NCBI GenBank assembly: GCA_034698045.1
Contig: JAQGAU010000252.1
Span: 1 to 33,057, forward strand
Origin: Paramacrobiotus richtersi
Lineage: Eukaryota > Tardigrada > Eutardigrada > Parachela > Macrobiotidae
Length of the DNA: 33,057 nucleotides
Reading direction: 5' to 3'
The translations under genes were made by a program, and so were the position numbers. Every line of letters starts with the position of its first letter. Within the stretch, counting starts at the first letter, position 1. Positions 1 to 11,559 of the stretch are shown piece by piece. Under the pieces are notes generated by a model. The model did not search any database. It saw only the letters and a list, made by a program, of their open reading frames with translations, and was not told the DNA's origin.

Positions 1-3000
1 CGTGTGGAAGCGACATTGTGGTTGGATCCTCTGTCTTCTCCTTCGGAAAATGAGATACCAAGAGTATCTGCTCTTGAGAGCGTTTGCAGTACGCCAAATC
101 ATGCAGAAATACCGCTTCAAATGCAGGGAACAGTCAGTAACACCCAGCGGCTACCGAAATTGGTTCTGCTTGTCCAAAACGGTATTCCGACCGCGACTGT
201 TCAGTTGTGCAGCATGCCTGGCAGCTTTTCATTTGCAAGGAATCTGGAGAGTGCAATAATTGCGACCGAAGTTTGTTGTGTTCCTGGTTGCTCCGTTACA
301 TCGTCTAATGCTGGAGAGAAAGGTGCTCTCATGTTGCCCTTCATATCCCGTGCTAATTCCCGTTATACTACCTGGATTAATCGCATACGCTGCGCGACCA
401 CGTGGGTAGAAAAGTATCCTTTAGCTATCTGTAGCAAACATTTTTTGCCAGAAGATTTTGACCCATTGACACAGACGCTTGTTCCACACGCCGTGCCAAG
501 TCAGTTATCGTGCATATCGGCTTTCCATTTTTCGGGTCTGCAGGAAGGGGAGACGGATGTCATGGGAATGCAAATCTGTGTGGTGTGTGATGCCAAACGA
601 AAGCCAGGGTCGCCTAAGTCGTCCGAATGGCTGAAGTTTTTTCCTTTACCCGCAGATCCCGTTGTCCGCGAAGCATGGTGTCAGTTTGTTTCCGCTGAGA
701 GAGCCGATACGGATGTGAACACAAGCTCACTCGTCTGTGAGAATCACTTCCTACCTACGGATTTCGTTCTCGATGGTGGAGCATTGGAACCGTCCGCGAT
801 TCCTTCCTGTACATTTCGACTGCAGCCAGAATTTAGGGCTTTCGCGTTCCGAATTCCAGTGGTAACAGGAAACATCGCGAACAACATCAACGGCACGCAA
901 CCCGTTGGCCTGACAGAAAACTTGACACGTTCGCTTTGCCAGTGCTGTGTTTCGGGATGCAAAAATGAATGGACAAGCGAACGAGAAAATGTTGTCATGT
1001 TTTTCAAGTTCGTAGCGGCAGATGATCCACGCTACGCAACATGGCTGGAACGAGTGCGACCCGATCATGACTGGATTCCTGATAGCACGACGATGCTCTG
1101 CAGTGACCATTTCCTTCCATCTCAGATGATACTTCGTGTAATGAGAGGTGGTACGAAGAGAATTTTAAGTAAGACGGCGCTTCCTAGTTTACTTAATGGC
1201 GAATGTAGATGGCAGCCTAGTGAGCTAGAAGTGGAGCCAGCCGACCAGCTGAAGCGATTTGGTTATGATTGTTGCATGCCGGGATGTGAGAACCAGCAGT
1301 GCAGGCTTGGGTCGAAAGAAGTGAAGTTTTTCAGATTTGTTGGCGCAGATGATCCTCGGTATGATGCATGGCTGCATCGTGTGCGACCCGACAATGCCTG
1401 GGTTCCGGATATCCATACAAGAATTTGTAGTGCGCACTTTCTTCCGAGTCAGACGAAGCTGAAGAAGAACGGGAATGGCAAGATGTTGGTTGTCCTAAGT
1501 TCTTCAGCTTTACCTAGTCTGGTGAACGGTGAAACAAAGTGGGAGCCGAGTGACATCAAGCGGCACCGTGCGAGGCGATCACCGCGAAATACGGATCCAC
1601 AACGAAAACCGCGAAATAAGGATTCAAGTGGGGTTTCCATTGCGTGCTGCGTGGTGGGATGTGGCAACGTGCGAGGTCAGCAGAAGGTAAACTTCTTCAG
1701 ATTTCCGACTCGTAATGATCCGCGATATGCACTTTGGCTGGAGCGGGTACGACCCGATGACAGCTGGATGCCGGACAGCAAAACGAGAATCTGTGGTGCA
1801 CATTTTCTTTCATCTCAAGCTGAACGGCAGAAACGTGGATGCTACGAGTGGACCGTTTTGAACTTCAAAGCCCTGCCCAGTCTGCTAAACGGGGAGTGCG
1901 TGTGGCAGCCGAATGAATTGTTGGACGGTCAGTTGATACCACGAAGACATCCTTGCTGCGTGGCAGGTTGTGAGAATAGGTGCTCCCAAAAGGTGTCATT
2001 GTTCCGGTTCATTAGGCCTGACGACCCAAGGTACGAAACTTGGATAGAACGAGTGAAACCGGAGGCTGACTGGATTCCAAATGCTGATAGTAGAATATGC
2101 AGTGAACATTTCCTTCCATACCAAATTAAAACACACAAAGGGAGGAAGAAGACAGTTATGCGACTGAGTCATACGGCCCTCCCCAGTCAGTCAGATGGGA
2201 AGACAATGTGGGAGCCGCCTGATTTCCGACTGGTGACTAAGGAGGAAATGGAATCGAATGCCACGCGAAGGTATGTGCGAATGGTTCGTACTAATGGGAA
2301 TAATGCCTGTCACAATGTCACAAATGGGTGATTCTAAAAAGCAACGATTCGTTTAGCTGCTATCTTAACACTGCGGTCAAATGCTCTCCTTTGAGGTGCA
2401 TTGATTTACTGGTACAAGTATGTGTTGGATATATTCGTTGTTGCGTAATGCGGTTGATGTTAGGCACAGTTAAACTACTTTCATTACTCGTAGACACAGG
2501 CATATCCTAACTACCTTTGATGAAATCTGTTATTACAGGTTCCTTTTTAACTGTTGTGTACCGGGATGTGGGAACGTCCAAAACCGAATTGGGTCGAAGA
2601 ATGTTTCGTTTTTCAAGTTTATCGCGCCGGATAAAGTACGGTACAACGCATGGCTGCGGCGACTGCGGTACAATTCTATGTGGATGCCGAAGCCGTGGGC
2701 GAGAGTCTGCAGTGAACATTTTCTCGAATCTGACTTTAATAAGCAGACGCTTCGTGGCGTTAAGCGAAATATTTTGAGAAGTATGGCTGTTCCCAGCCAG
2801 CTGTCATGCATGACGGCACTGTGTGGCTTCACCGAGTCGGACATGATTTCGGAACAGATAGGCTGCGTTATTTGCGGTCTGATACCATTGGCAGTGAACA
2901 GAGAGCTGAAGACTTCGGAAAGGCTGCAGTTTTTTCGCTGTCCTGTCGGGGAAATGAAGTCGAAGTGGATTGATTTCGTTGGATCACAGGCGACGCAAGT

Positions 3001-6000
3001 CGACTCGGGAAAGTTGACAGAAAAGGTGTCGTGGTTTGTTTGCGAAAATCATTTTATTCCCGAGTCATTTGAACCACAAACCGACAACGTAAATGAGTCG
3101 CGTTGTCTCTTGGCTGATGCTGTTCCTTCCGTGCCGTTCGCATTGGAACCTGATTACGTCAATTCCATGTCGAAGCTATTTGAGAAAGGAAGCGAGCCTG
3201 TTCAGTCTGATGGCACTGTGGCGAAAGAAGCCAAGCGGAGAAAGGAAGTCGACGATGCGTTAGTGTTTAACCCCAATCCCAGTAATTACAGTTGTGCTGT
3301 GCCTGGCTGCCGGATGTCGTCGCGCACCGCTTCTCGGTCCTCTTCGGAAAGGGTTACCTTTCACGTCTTCCCTAGTAGATCATCTGCACGGTTTAATCAA
3401 TGGGTGGAACGCATTCGCTGCGCTGTTTCCTGGGGTCCTAATCTCTATGAGCATATTTGCAATCTCCATTTCCTTCCAGAAGATTTTATCGGAGAAACAT
3501 CCAAAGGGAAGCAGCCCAGGACCAGACAGATAAAGAAAACCACGGTGCCTTCTCAGTTTGAATGTGTGGAAAAGTTTCGATCTCCGCGAGAAATGGACAA
3601 CGTTCACGATGGACAGATTCAAACGTGCTGCATTTGCGAATGTTGGAGACCTGAGGAAAAGGGGAGCCAGTGTAAACGGTCTGAGAGACTGACCTTTTTC
3701 TCGTTTCCCGTGGACGATGACCAACGCGAGATGTGGGTGGAAGTTTGCCGTAAATCTCATCCGGAATTCGTGCTTTCGGACGAGTCCGTCGTGTGTGAAA
3801 ATCATTTTCAACAGGATGATTTGATCTGCGTGTATAAAGATAAAAGAACCACAAAACTAGTCCTGGAAAGCAATGCTGTGCCATCTGGACGGAATTTTGC
3901 ATGGCCGAATATCGGCTATGACGACGTCGTTAGCGAAAACTACTTGTTCGACGCTTCGGATGTGGACATGGAGGACACAATGGATGGAGACATGGTGGAC
4001 CAAACCGAAACCGATTACGAGGATGTTGTTGATACGCAGTTTGAGAATGATGTGTCTTCCATGGATGAGAATCGACTATTACCATCTTCCGCCATAAATT
4101 GGCAGATCTCGGCAGATAACGGTTTACCCGAAGATGATGCAGGCGATACTTTTATGAATGCCTGTAAGTCGGGCACTATTTGTAAGCTGTTGTATAAAGT
4201 ACATCTTGGTTATATTTATAGTGCCTCTGATGGCCGATCTGTCAGCAGCACTGCCCTCTTCCATGGCCGATGAACCTACCGAATCTCCACAACCGTTGTT
4301 GGCTGCAAATGGTGCTCTCATGTGTAAGCGAAATATCGTTACGTTTCCTGCACGGTTGCAATTAAGCATGGTTTTCCAGACTGTGCAAAGTGTCAAGTGT
4401 TTCTTCAAACACCCTGCTGGCTGCATTCCAATGTGATTCCCGACGAACCGGTGATATCGCTGGCGGTTGGCAGTTTGCCGAATGTTCTGTATATGGACGT
4501 CTGCGATGATTCTCCAAATGGTATGTCCGGAGACAGTCTGTAATAAAAAGTCTTAACTTAGGTTTCAGTGTATTTGCTTCAGGAAAAGCTGTCTTCGCGA
4601 AGGATACTGTCCCTCGTCATACGGTCTTTGGACCTTTAGTGGCGCCACTGGTGACCGAAGAAGACGCCAGTGCGCAGTACTTTGCCGTTGCCGAAGCGGG
4701 TGTGGGTTCACGACGGAAGCACTACTATTTCGAATCGGACTATGCGTGTAATTGGATGAAGTATGTGCGATGGGCGGACAGCATGGAAGCAAGTAATGTC
4801 CTGGTGTTTGCACGGGGTTTGGAGATCGTGTTCGTCACTACCAGGACGATATCATCCCGTGAAGAGTTAAGGGTGTGGTATTCGGCACAGTATTTAGAAA
4901 TGATAATGGATGTGAAGCCATTCATCCCGAACCTCATTGTCGAAAGGGACGCAACAGGTGGGACACTACGATCGCGTGGTAACCTTTTTATCTGACATCT
5001 GAAGCTGCTTTCGAAACGGTCTTTCAGACGCTGATATGTAGGTTTTATTCGACTTTCAGAGTCTTCGTAACCAGACATAAGTAAATCAAAGCTTCATTAG
5101 GGTTTCTTGGCTTTCATTACCTTGGCTTATGATATCCTTTTTTGCGCATTAACTGAAGGGTTGCACTTCGTGTCTTCTGGTTTTATAGCGCATAATTGCC
5201 TCAGTACGTTTGTCTTTCTTAAGTTTCATTTACTTGGTACGCTAGTTTATTTTTTTGTAATGTAAGCATTTGGCTCCTTCTAATTTAGCTGTTGAAGCGG
5301 ACGCGGTGGAATTTGTTGATGACGGAGCATCTCACGGTGATTTGGAATGCGAAGACGAAATTATGAGCAACGTCTCATTTCAGAATCTTCCCGTTACTAT
5401 TATACCAGCTAGTACTGTGCCACCGCTACCGGAAACTCTGCATGGCGATCTCAGCATCACGATGAACCAAACTCAGACCAGAAAAAAACGAAGCCGGGCA
5501 TGGAGGGATGACACATCCAGCTTTTTTAACAGAAATATCTGTCAGGAATGCAGTACACGGTTTCGGTTAAGTGATATGTTGGAACTTCACAAGTACAGTC
5601 ACAGCCAGTCAGAGGGCGTGACAGCGGAACGTCCAGAGCGTCAGTGTCCCGAATGTCGAAAGGAATTTCCGTCTTTTGACGAACTGTTAAGTCATGTTAA
5701 CAATCATGGAACGAAATTAGTTGCATGCCCTATGTGTGATGACCTGTGTAGCACGACCACTCTGACGATCCATGTCAAACGATATCACCCAGAGAGTTCT
5801 GGACCAGGAAAACGAGTAGCTTATTTGGACTGCCATGAATGTGGTTTGCGATTTCCTAATGCTTTGCTGTATCGAATGCACAAGCGCAGACACGGAACTC
5901 ATCAAGATTCGGGAACCGTTCGATTCACAGAAAAATGCCCGGAATGCAAGGAAGTGTTTAAGGACGTGGATAGTCTTGTGGAGCATGTCGCAGAGCACGG

Positions 6001-8856
6001 GAAACCTATCGGAAAATGTCCTGTGTGTGATGAGTGGTATGGTGGTTTAAGACAGCACATTATGCTTAGACATCCGACATATCCGATTCCACCAGAGCTA
6101 CACACGAAAGTCTCAGCAGTTGAGCGTTCGGAAAAGCGAATGAAGACACAGTTTGATAGTGTCACTTGCTATGAATGCTGTTTGCGATTTCCGACTGATC
6201 TTCTCTTCCGTTTTCACAAACGTAAGCACGGTAATGAGGAATTTGTCAGAGACCTGGAGTTTCCGCAGAAATGCCCAGAATGTAATGAGCTATTGGACAC
6301 TTTGGATCAACTGGTAAAACACGTCGACGACCATGGGAGAAGGATTAAAAAATGCCCAGTTTGTCGTTGTTGGTTTGCTTCGCTGAACAATCACATACGC
6401 CGCAGTCATCCGGCATATCATTCGCGACATGGTTCACAGCGTGGATACCGCGATAAAAATGGTCTGTGTCGCACTGTAGAGCTGTTCTGTAGGACCTGTA
6501 CCGAATGTGGTATGCGGTTTCCCATGGATTACCTGTGTCAGTTGCACAACATCGGGCACGGGGACAAAGAAATCGTTTCAACCCTGGAGCTGCCGATGAA
6601 GTGTCCGCATTGTGATGAAGTGTGCCAAGATTTGGATGAGCTTGTGGAACATGTTAATCTGCACGGGAAAGCCTCGCAGAAATGTCATGTATGTGATCTT
6701 TGGGTCAGTATTTTGCCTGTACACATGAGGCGTTCACATCCGGATTGCGAGTACCATTCGGAAATGGAGATTGACTATTCTAGTCAATCTCAAAAACAGC
6801 TAAACCTTACTTGCTTAACGTGTGGTATGCAGTTTCCGACGAGATTTCTTGGTCAGCTGCACAGTTTCCAGCATAGACCTGTGGAAGACAGAGAAGGTAC
6901 AAATTTTTCGAATGAGTGCCCACAATGTCATCTGGTCTTTCAGGACCTGGGTGAGCTGGCGCAACATGTTGACGAACATGGCACAGCGTTGAAAAAATGT
7001 CCAGTTTGCAAATCGTGGTCCGGCCAATTAACAACGCATATGCGGCATTCTCATCCGGATTATTCGAAAAATCTGACTTGCCGTGACTGTGGTCTGCGAT
7101 TTCAGACCGACGCTCTGTATCAGCTGCACAGGTGTAAACACGAAAATAAGGATGGTGTCGAATTCCCGCAAATATGTCCAGAATGTGGGGAGTCATTCGA
7201 AGAGTTTGACAGCCTAATGGACCACGTCGATCAGCATGGAAACCGTACGGAAAAGTGTCCCGTGTGTCATCAGTGGTACGGTGCGCTGAAAATGCACATG
7301 CACCGTTACCATCCAGTCCCAAAACAGGATTCTTGTACTAATCGCCGGCGCAGTTTACGTAAACGGTCTAGACCGTTACAACACTTCCCCCGACTGAGCA
7401 AATGGCACAGAACGGCCAGTTCCACGTGTTATTACTGCGGTATCTGTTTTCCTGCCGAAGCTCTGTGCCAGCTGCACCTATTCAAACATGGAAGACGGGA
7501 ATACGCCGAAAGTTTGCAGTTTCCGCAAGAATGCCCAGAGTGCTGCGAAGTGTTTCAAGAACTGCAGCAACTCGTGGTACATGTCGAGACACACGGCGAA
7601 CGTGTGGAGAACGGCAAAGTGCGGGATAAATCGCTCACTGAGGCGGAAACAGAAACCTGCGATGATGATTCGGTTTCTCGGGAAAATTCTGCAAACGGCA
7701 ACGATTCACATAAAGGTCATGAATGCCCAGAATGTGGCAAAGAGTTTCGCCTTCGTATTGGACTGCAGGCGCATCTGAAGGTTAGTGATTCTAACTGATT
7801 TTGCGACGCTCTAAAACCATAAAACAATATATTACTAGTTTATGTCTCAATAATGAACATAAAATTCATTTGCGAATGATCAGCTCTGGCAAGATGTTAA
7901 GACCGCTATGTTAAGTCAAGTCATACGTTAATAATTTTGAAAAGTCATAACTTTCAACCGTTTATGCCAGTACATGATCAAAAAATTTCTAAATGTTGCC
8001 CATATTTACTAGATCTTATTGGTATGAAGGACTTAATTATTTCTGAGTCGTGCCCGAAAATGCTTACTTGTAAATGCATTTATTTCAGTGTCTTTCTTTG
8101 ATTTTTATGTCTTGAAAACTTGTGAAAATTTGCAATAAGAAACGCAATTTTGAGATAGCAGCAAGATTCTAAAACAAACCTGCATGAACTGTATAACTAA
8201 TCCCTCTTGAAAGTGTGACTTGCTAGCCAACCGCTGAAATGTGGAATTTGCAGACTTGTCGGCGAAGAACCAAGTGCGTTATCTGCAGCGAAACCTTCGA
8301 AAGTAAAAGCGACTTCGACCAGCATGTGGCTTCTCATGAAACTGATGGAGGCTTTTTGTGTGGAATTTGTTTGGAAAAGTTTTCATTTTATCGATTACTA
8401 GTTGCACATGTCGAAAGGCACGGATCCGAGAATCCTGGAGATATCAGTTCGCCTTATAAATGCGTCCTTTGCCACAATGGATTCGCCACCTCGGATGAGC
8501 TGAACAAACACGTCAAAGGACATGAAGGACAGGATGGATTTACGTGCGGGGTATGCAGTGAAAAGTTCCCGTTTTATCGGTTGTTAGCGCGCCATGTGTC
8601 TGATGAGCACCGTCCCGCCGATGCATCAGCGGGGTATTCTTGTACAATTTGCGACAGTGCTTTCTCACGGTTGAATGATCTGGAAATCCATCTCTTTACC
8701 CATGATGCTGAGTTGCAGTTCGTTTGTGAGCAACCACATTGTGGAAAACGCTTTGTGTCCATGAAGTCGTTGCAGGGCCACGTTTCTGGTTTTCATAAGA
8801 AGCGGGAAGCTAGCCGCCATAAACCGCTCAAGACAAAGCGGACAAAGGGATGGTAG
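1..8856 (+). CDS. Multi-THAP / PR-SET / C2H2 zinc-finger protein, 5'-partial
   Basis: Exons are 1-2270, 2539-4163, 4222-4323, 4380-4520, 4583-4957, 5289-7780 and 8254-8856 (stop TAG). All six introns are GT-AG and every junction keeps phase; the sum is 7608 nt, or 2535 residues plus stop. The frame is open at base 1, so the start lies outside the window. Domain order is ten THAP-like C2CH modules, an acidic linker (about 3960-4080), a zinc knuckle and PR/SET domain, then about 27 C2H2 fingers. THAP domains bind DNA; PR/SET domains are histone-methyltransferase-like and in PRDM proteins are usually followed by C2H2 arrays, so a nuclear chromatin regulator is likely. The donor of exon 5 is ambiguous: GT at 4958 or 4979, both in phase, differing by seven residues. 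That this is one gene is inferred from phase and from the PRDM-type order; no transcript was seen. Confidence 0.8.
274..3900 (+). other. Array of ten THAP-like zinc-binding domains
   Basis: Domains start near 274, 577, 943, 1270, 1645 and 1954 in exon 1, and 2552, 2863, 3293 and 3625 in exon 2. Each shows the C2CH signature: a CC-x-x-GC or C-x-x-C start, a central W, a C-x-x-H (such as ICSKHF or VCENHF), and a terminal AVPS or ALPS box. Two subtypes occur. Type A begins CCVPGC and has ICSxHFLP; type B begins CVxC and has VCENHF. The order is A B A A A A A B A B. Type-A units 3-7 share DDPRY- and RVRPD-like stretches, which suggests recent internal duplication. The THAP domain is known as a DNA-binding domain related to that of P-element transposase. 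Confidence 0.92.
2271..2538 (+). other. Intron 1 of the THAP/PR-SET gene
   Basis: The donor is AAG|GTATGT and the acceptor TTACAG|G. The exon leaves two bases (AG) and the next supplies G, making AGG (Arg), so the THAP frame continues into the seventh domain. If the intron is retained the frame runs to a stop at 2329-2331, giving a protein with six THAP domains only. Confidence 0.8.
4222..4957 (+). other. PRDM9/PRDM11-like zinc knuckle and PR/SET domain
   Basis: Three introns of 58, 56 and 62 bp (4164-4221, 4324-4379, 4521-4582) split this part. Splicing 4323 to 4380 creates YCAKCQVF followed by C-x-x-H, which matches the YCEMCQNF...C-x-x-H zinc knuckle in front of the vertebrate PRDM9 PR domain. 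The domain then runs through SLPNVLYMD, GKAVFAKDT, FGPLVAP, NWMKYVRWA and EELRVWYSAQY; these correspond to the PR/SET segments around NWM-x-YV and LLVWYG-x-x-Y. The terminal WY is kept, but the following Gly is Ser, and the residue aligned with a pocket Tyr in IFYRT reads Phe (IVFVTT). Methyltransferase activity is therefore possible but not assured. Confidence 0.85.
5289..7780 (+). other. C2H2 zinc-finger exon with three-finger repeat units
   Basis: This exon encodes about 20 C2H2 fingers and half of another. They fall into a repeating triplet. Finger a resembles C-x-x-CGxRFP...H-x4-H. Finger b resembles CPEC-x-x-xF...LVEHV-x-x-HG. Finger c resembles KCPVC-x-xW...HMR-x-x-HP and is short, with nine residues between the second Cys and first His in most copies. 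Six complete triplets begin near 5540, 5830, 6165, 6495, 6812 and 7077, then an a-b pair near 7425. The last finger, starting near 7720, is cut by the donor AAG|GTTAGT at 7781. Confidence 0.9.
8254..8856 (+). other. Terminal exon with six C2H2 fingers
   Basis: The acceptor is TTTGCAG|ACTTG. Phase 0 matches the end of the previous exon and gives HLK-TC, which would complete the split finger as a C2HC finger. Six fingers follow, at KCVIC, LCGIC, KCVLC, TCGVC, SCTIC and a final C-x4-C type (CEQPHC). The first four form two similar pairs. The tail is basic (HKPLKTKRTKGW). The 473-bp intron before it (7781-8253) shows no coding signal. The same donor and a decayed equivalent of this exon recur downstream at about 12280-12905, which supports the linkage of the two exons. 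Confidence 0.8.
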
Positions 8857-9227
8857 CACCGAGTCTGTAGTGTTTTGAGATGGTATGATGAGCCGTGTTC
8901 CGTTAACCACATGTTGTTTGTCTGTTTCACATGTTGATTTCGCTTTTTAGAGTGCAAGTGGGCTTGTTACCTGCGATTGGGTTAATGGGATCTGTGTTCC
9001 TTTTTATACCTTAACTGTTTTATGATGACTTGTATTTCTAACTTTTTTTTACTGTAAACTATAAACAGTTACGTTGAAGTTCGCACCATTGCATCTTGAT
9101 AAGAAAATATTTTCACAACAATGGTTACAATTACAACATGTGTTTAGTCTAACATGACTGTCTTAGCCAAAAATCGTTGTGCAGAAAATACCAAACAAAA
9201 CATTAAAACAAATAGAATCACAAAACT

Positions 9228-11464
9228 CTAAGATATAATACAAGACTTTCCACGATTCTCCATCCGGAAATCATCCACGCTCCTCACGGGTGCCGTCCCC
9301 TCCACCTCCTTAACCTCTCCCGTAAAATATATCCGAAAGCCGATCACATACTGTTCATGCACAGGGCGATGGCTCTTAGTACTGTAGTCATACTGCATCT
9401 CGTTCCACGTATGCATCGAATCAAACCCGGCTACCTTCTCATTACCACTAAACGTTTTATAAGTCACCGTCTCCACAAATACCACTTTACACCCACTCCG
9501 CCGTACCCAGGTGTCCAGTCGTTCTCTGACCACACTGATCCGTTCCAGCTCGCCCATCTTGTACCACTTGGGATCGCGTGTCAATCCGGCAACGAAGTAC
9601 CGGCTGCAGATGGTTTCCGGGGAATAACCAGGGGGCGCAGGGGCTTGGAGGCGGGGCATGGCGAAGGCCAACCGAAGGAAGCGCCAGTGGAATTCGTGGA
9701 ATTCACCGTCGGTGTAGCATGCGTTGTAGACGTTGAGTGGATCGCCAGTGGATTTAACACCACGGGCTAACAGGGTCTGGATGTTCAGGAGACGTCTGTT
9801 CTCCGGCACGCTTGCTTCCCAGTTGTTCAGCAGCCCTGTTAAAGAAACAAATTGAAAAAAACGTTACTTGGTTTGTACATGTTTATACGCATTGGTATCT
9901 AAAGATTGTTACACTTCGTATTACGTAGCCAAACGTGCCGAAGGCCCCAATCTTGCTTCAGGAGTACAATGTTCTGATATTGTTATCGCAACAGATCGTG
10001 CGCTCAATAATCACCGAAGACACATCTGAACTCCAGAGCTGAATTATCTTACAGATACCTGGATAGAGTATTTTTTTTCAGGTATAAACGGTTTTACTTG
10101 TGCTGCAATAAGCGCTGTTAAATTCTGGTATAGTTATGGGACATTGCGATGACCTTGAAATAGCTACGGCCATAACGGCCAAATATGTGTACCATCAGTG
10201 TATGTATACGTAGTCACTATGTATGTGGCGTGCGACGACTTGCATCTCCATATACGGATGCAAGGTATCTCTAGCTCCTGTTTAGACAAACTAGAATATT
10301 ATAACGGTACGTTTTACGTTTAAATTAGGTGAAAACGCGAAAAGCCTTTGAATTTTTAACATGCTGTTCTCATTGATTCTCATTGATACAGACACATTGA
10401 TATAGACATCACATACAGTACCTAACACTTCTGTAAAGCCTTCCCCGGTAGGAAACCGGAACATGCCCCCCGGTTCCGTCACCTTCGGGAAGAAATCTAC
10501 GAAGCCAATATCTTCATGGCACGGCTCGGGAGTTGTTTCGTAAAAGATACGGAAAAATTGGATAAAGGTTTGTTTAGTTAGAGAGGCCAGCGAGGTCTTT
10601 TGTTTCCAAGCGGTAGCATCGGGATTCAGTTCACCGTGGGCACCGCGGATGAGTAGGGATTCCACGGTGAGGATACGGCCGAAAATGGGATTCTGCTGCA
10701 GCCATGTGTTGGCTTGTTCGGTTAGATCGGTTAGGGTTTGGTTGTCTTTAGGAAGAACACTGGGGATGAAACTTACGTAGTTGATTTGGTGCACCTGCAA
10801 CCGAACTGCTCTAAGTCAATCGAGTATGATAAAAAGATGAAAATTGCGAGCAAAGCTGTTCAGAAAGTGACAGTGTTAACGTTGGTAATGCAAGATTTTG
10901 AATACATACACGTTGGATGTACATGGCAGTTCGTTATCGTCCGTTCAGATTGTTCAGTACTCGGGAGTTTTGCATAGCAGACAGCTGACACATAAGTACC
11001 GCGTGAGTTATAACTTACAAAATTTTTAGCAATGCTACGCAGTCATTCTTGTAGACACTACAGGGCGGCATGTATGCGATGTCTAAATGTAAAAATGTAA
11101 ATGCAAAAGCTAGATAATCATAAAAACGCCTTACCTGATCTGATTCATTCGGACCACGCGACTGCAACCAGATTCTCAGCCCCTTGACAAACGGCTTCGC
11201 AGTCTCCCCGTAGATAACAAACTCACTGTGATCCGGATTGTGGACATGGTCCTTCTCCACCAGAAACTGGACAGTCTCACAGCGAATGACCTTCATACGA
11301 GGGTGTTCTCGTAGGAAAGAGTTGGCCGGAGGGATTAACGTGGAGAAGGGCTCGAATACCGGCCAGTGAAGGAACGAATCGGGACGGGTACATTGTGGGA
11401 GGAAATCAATATATATTAGCCCACCAGGCGAGGCTTCGGCTTCTTTCGCTTTACTGGATTCCAT
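9228..11464 (-). CDS. Four-repeat protein of unknown family, copy 1
   Basis: Exons on the minus strand are 11464-11135, 10794-10422 and 9835-9228 (330, 373 and 608 nt), giving 436 residues. Junctions are CAG|GTAAGG to TTGCAG|GTGC in phase 0, and TTAG|GTACTG to AACAG|GGCT in phase 1. The start ATGGAATCC is the first Met and is shared with copy 2. I do not recognise the family. The protein seems to be four repeats of about 100-110 residues, each with an (A/L)N-x-(W/F) helix, a strand ending ETV, ESLL or IQTLL, and a closing hydrophobic strand such as GLRIWL, FRIFY or FRIYF. Exon 1 is exactly repeat 1. No signal peptide or membrane segment is visible, so an intracellular location is likely. Identity to copy 2 is about 90% and both frames are intact, so both are probably functional. 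Confidence 0.85.
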
Positions 11465-11559
11465 ATAGTTCGTGTACAGGAAAGATAATTCAAATAAAAC
11501 TTTAGTCTACTTCAAAACGTAACGCTAGTGAACACTTGTTACACGACGATCCTTAATAG

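Noticed and set aside
2329-2331. Stop codon as the true end of the THAP gene.
   Set aside because: A consensus donor 60 bp earlier splices in phase to another THAP domain, so the stop is probably intronic.
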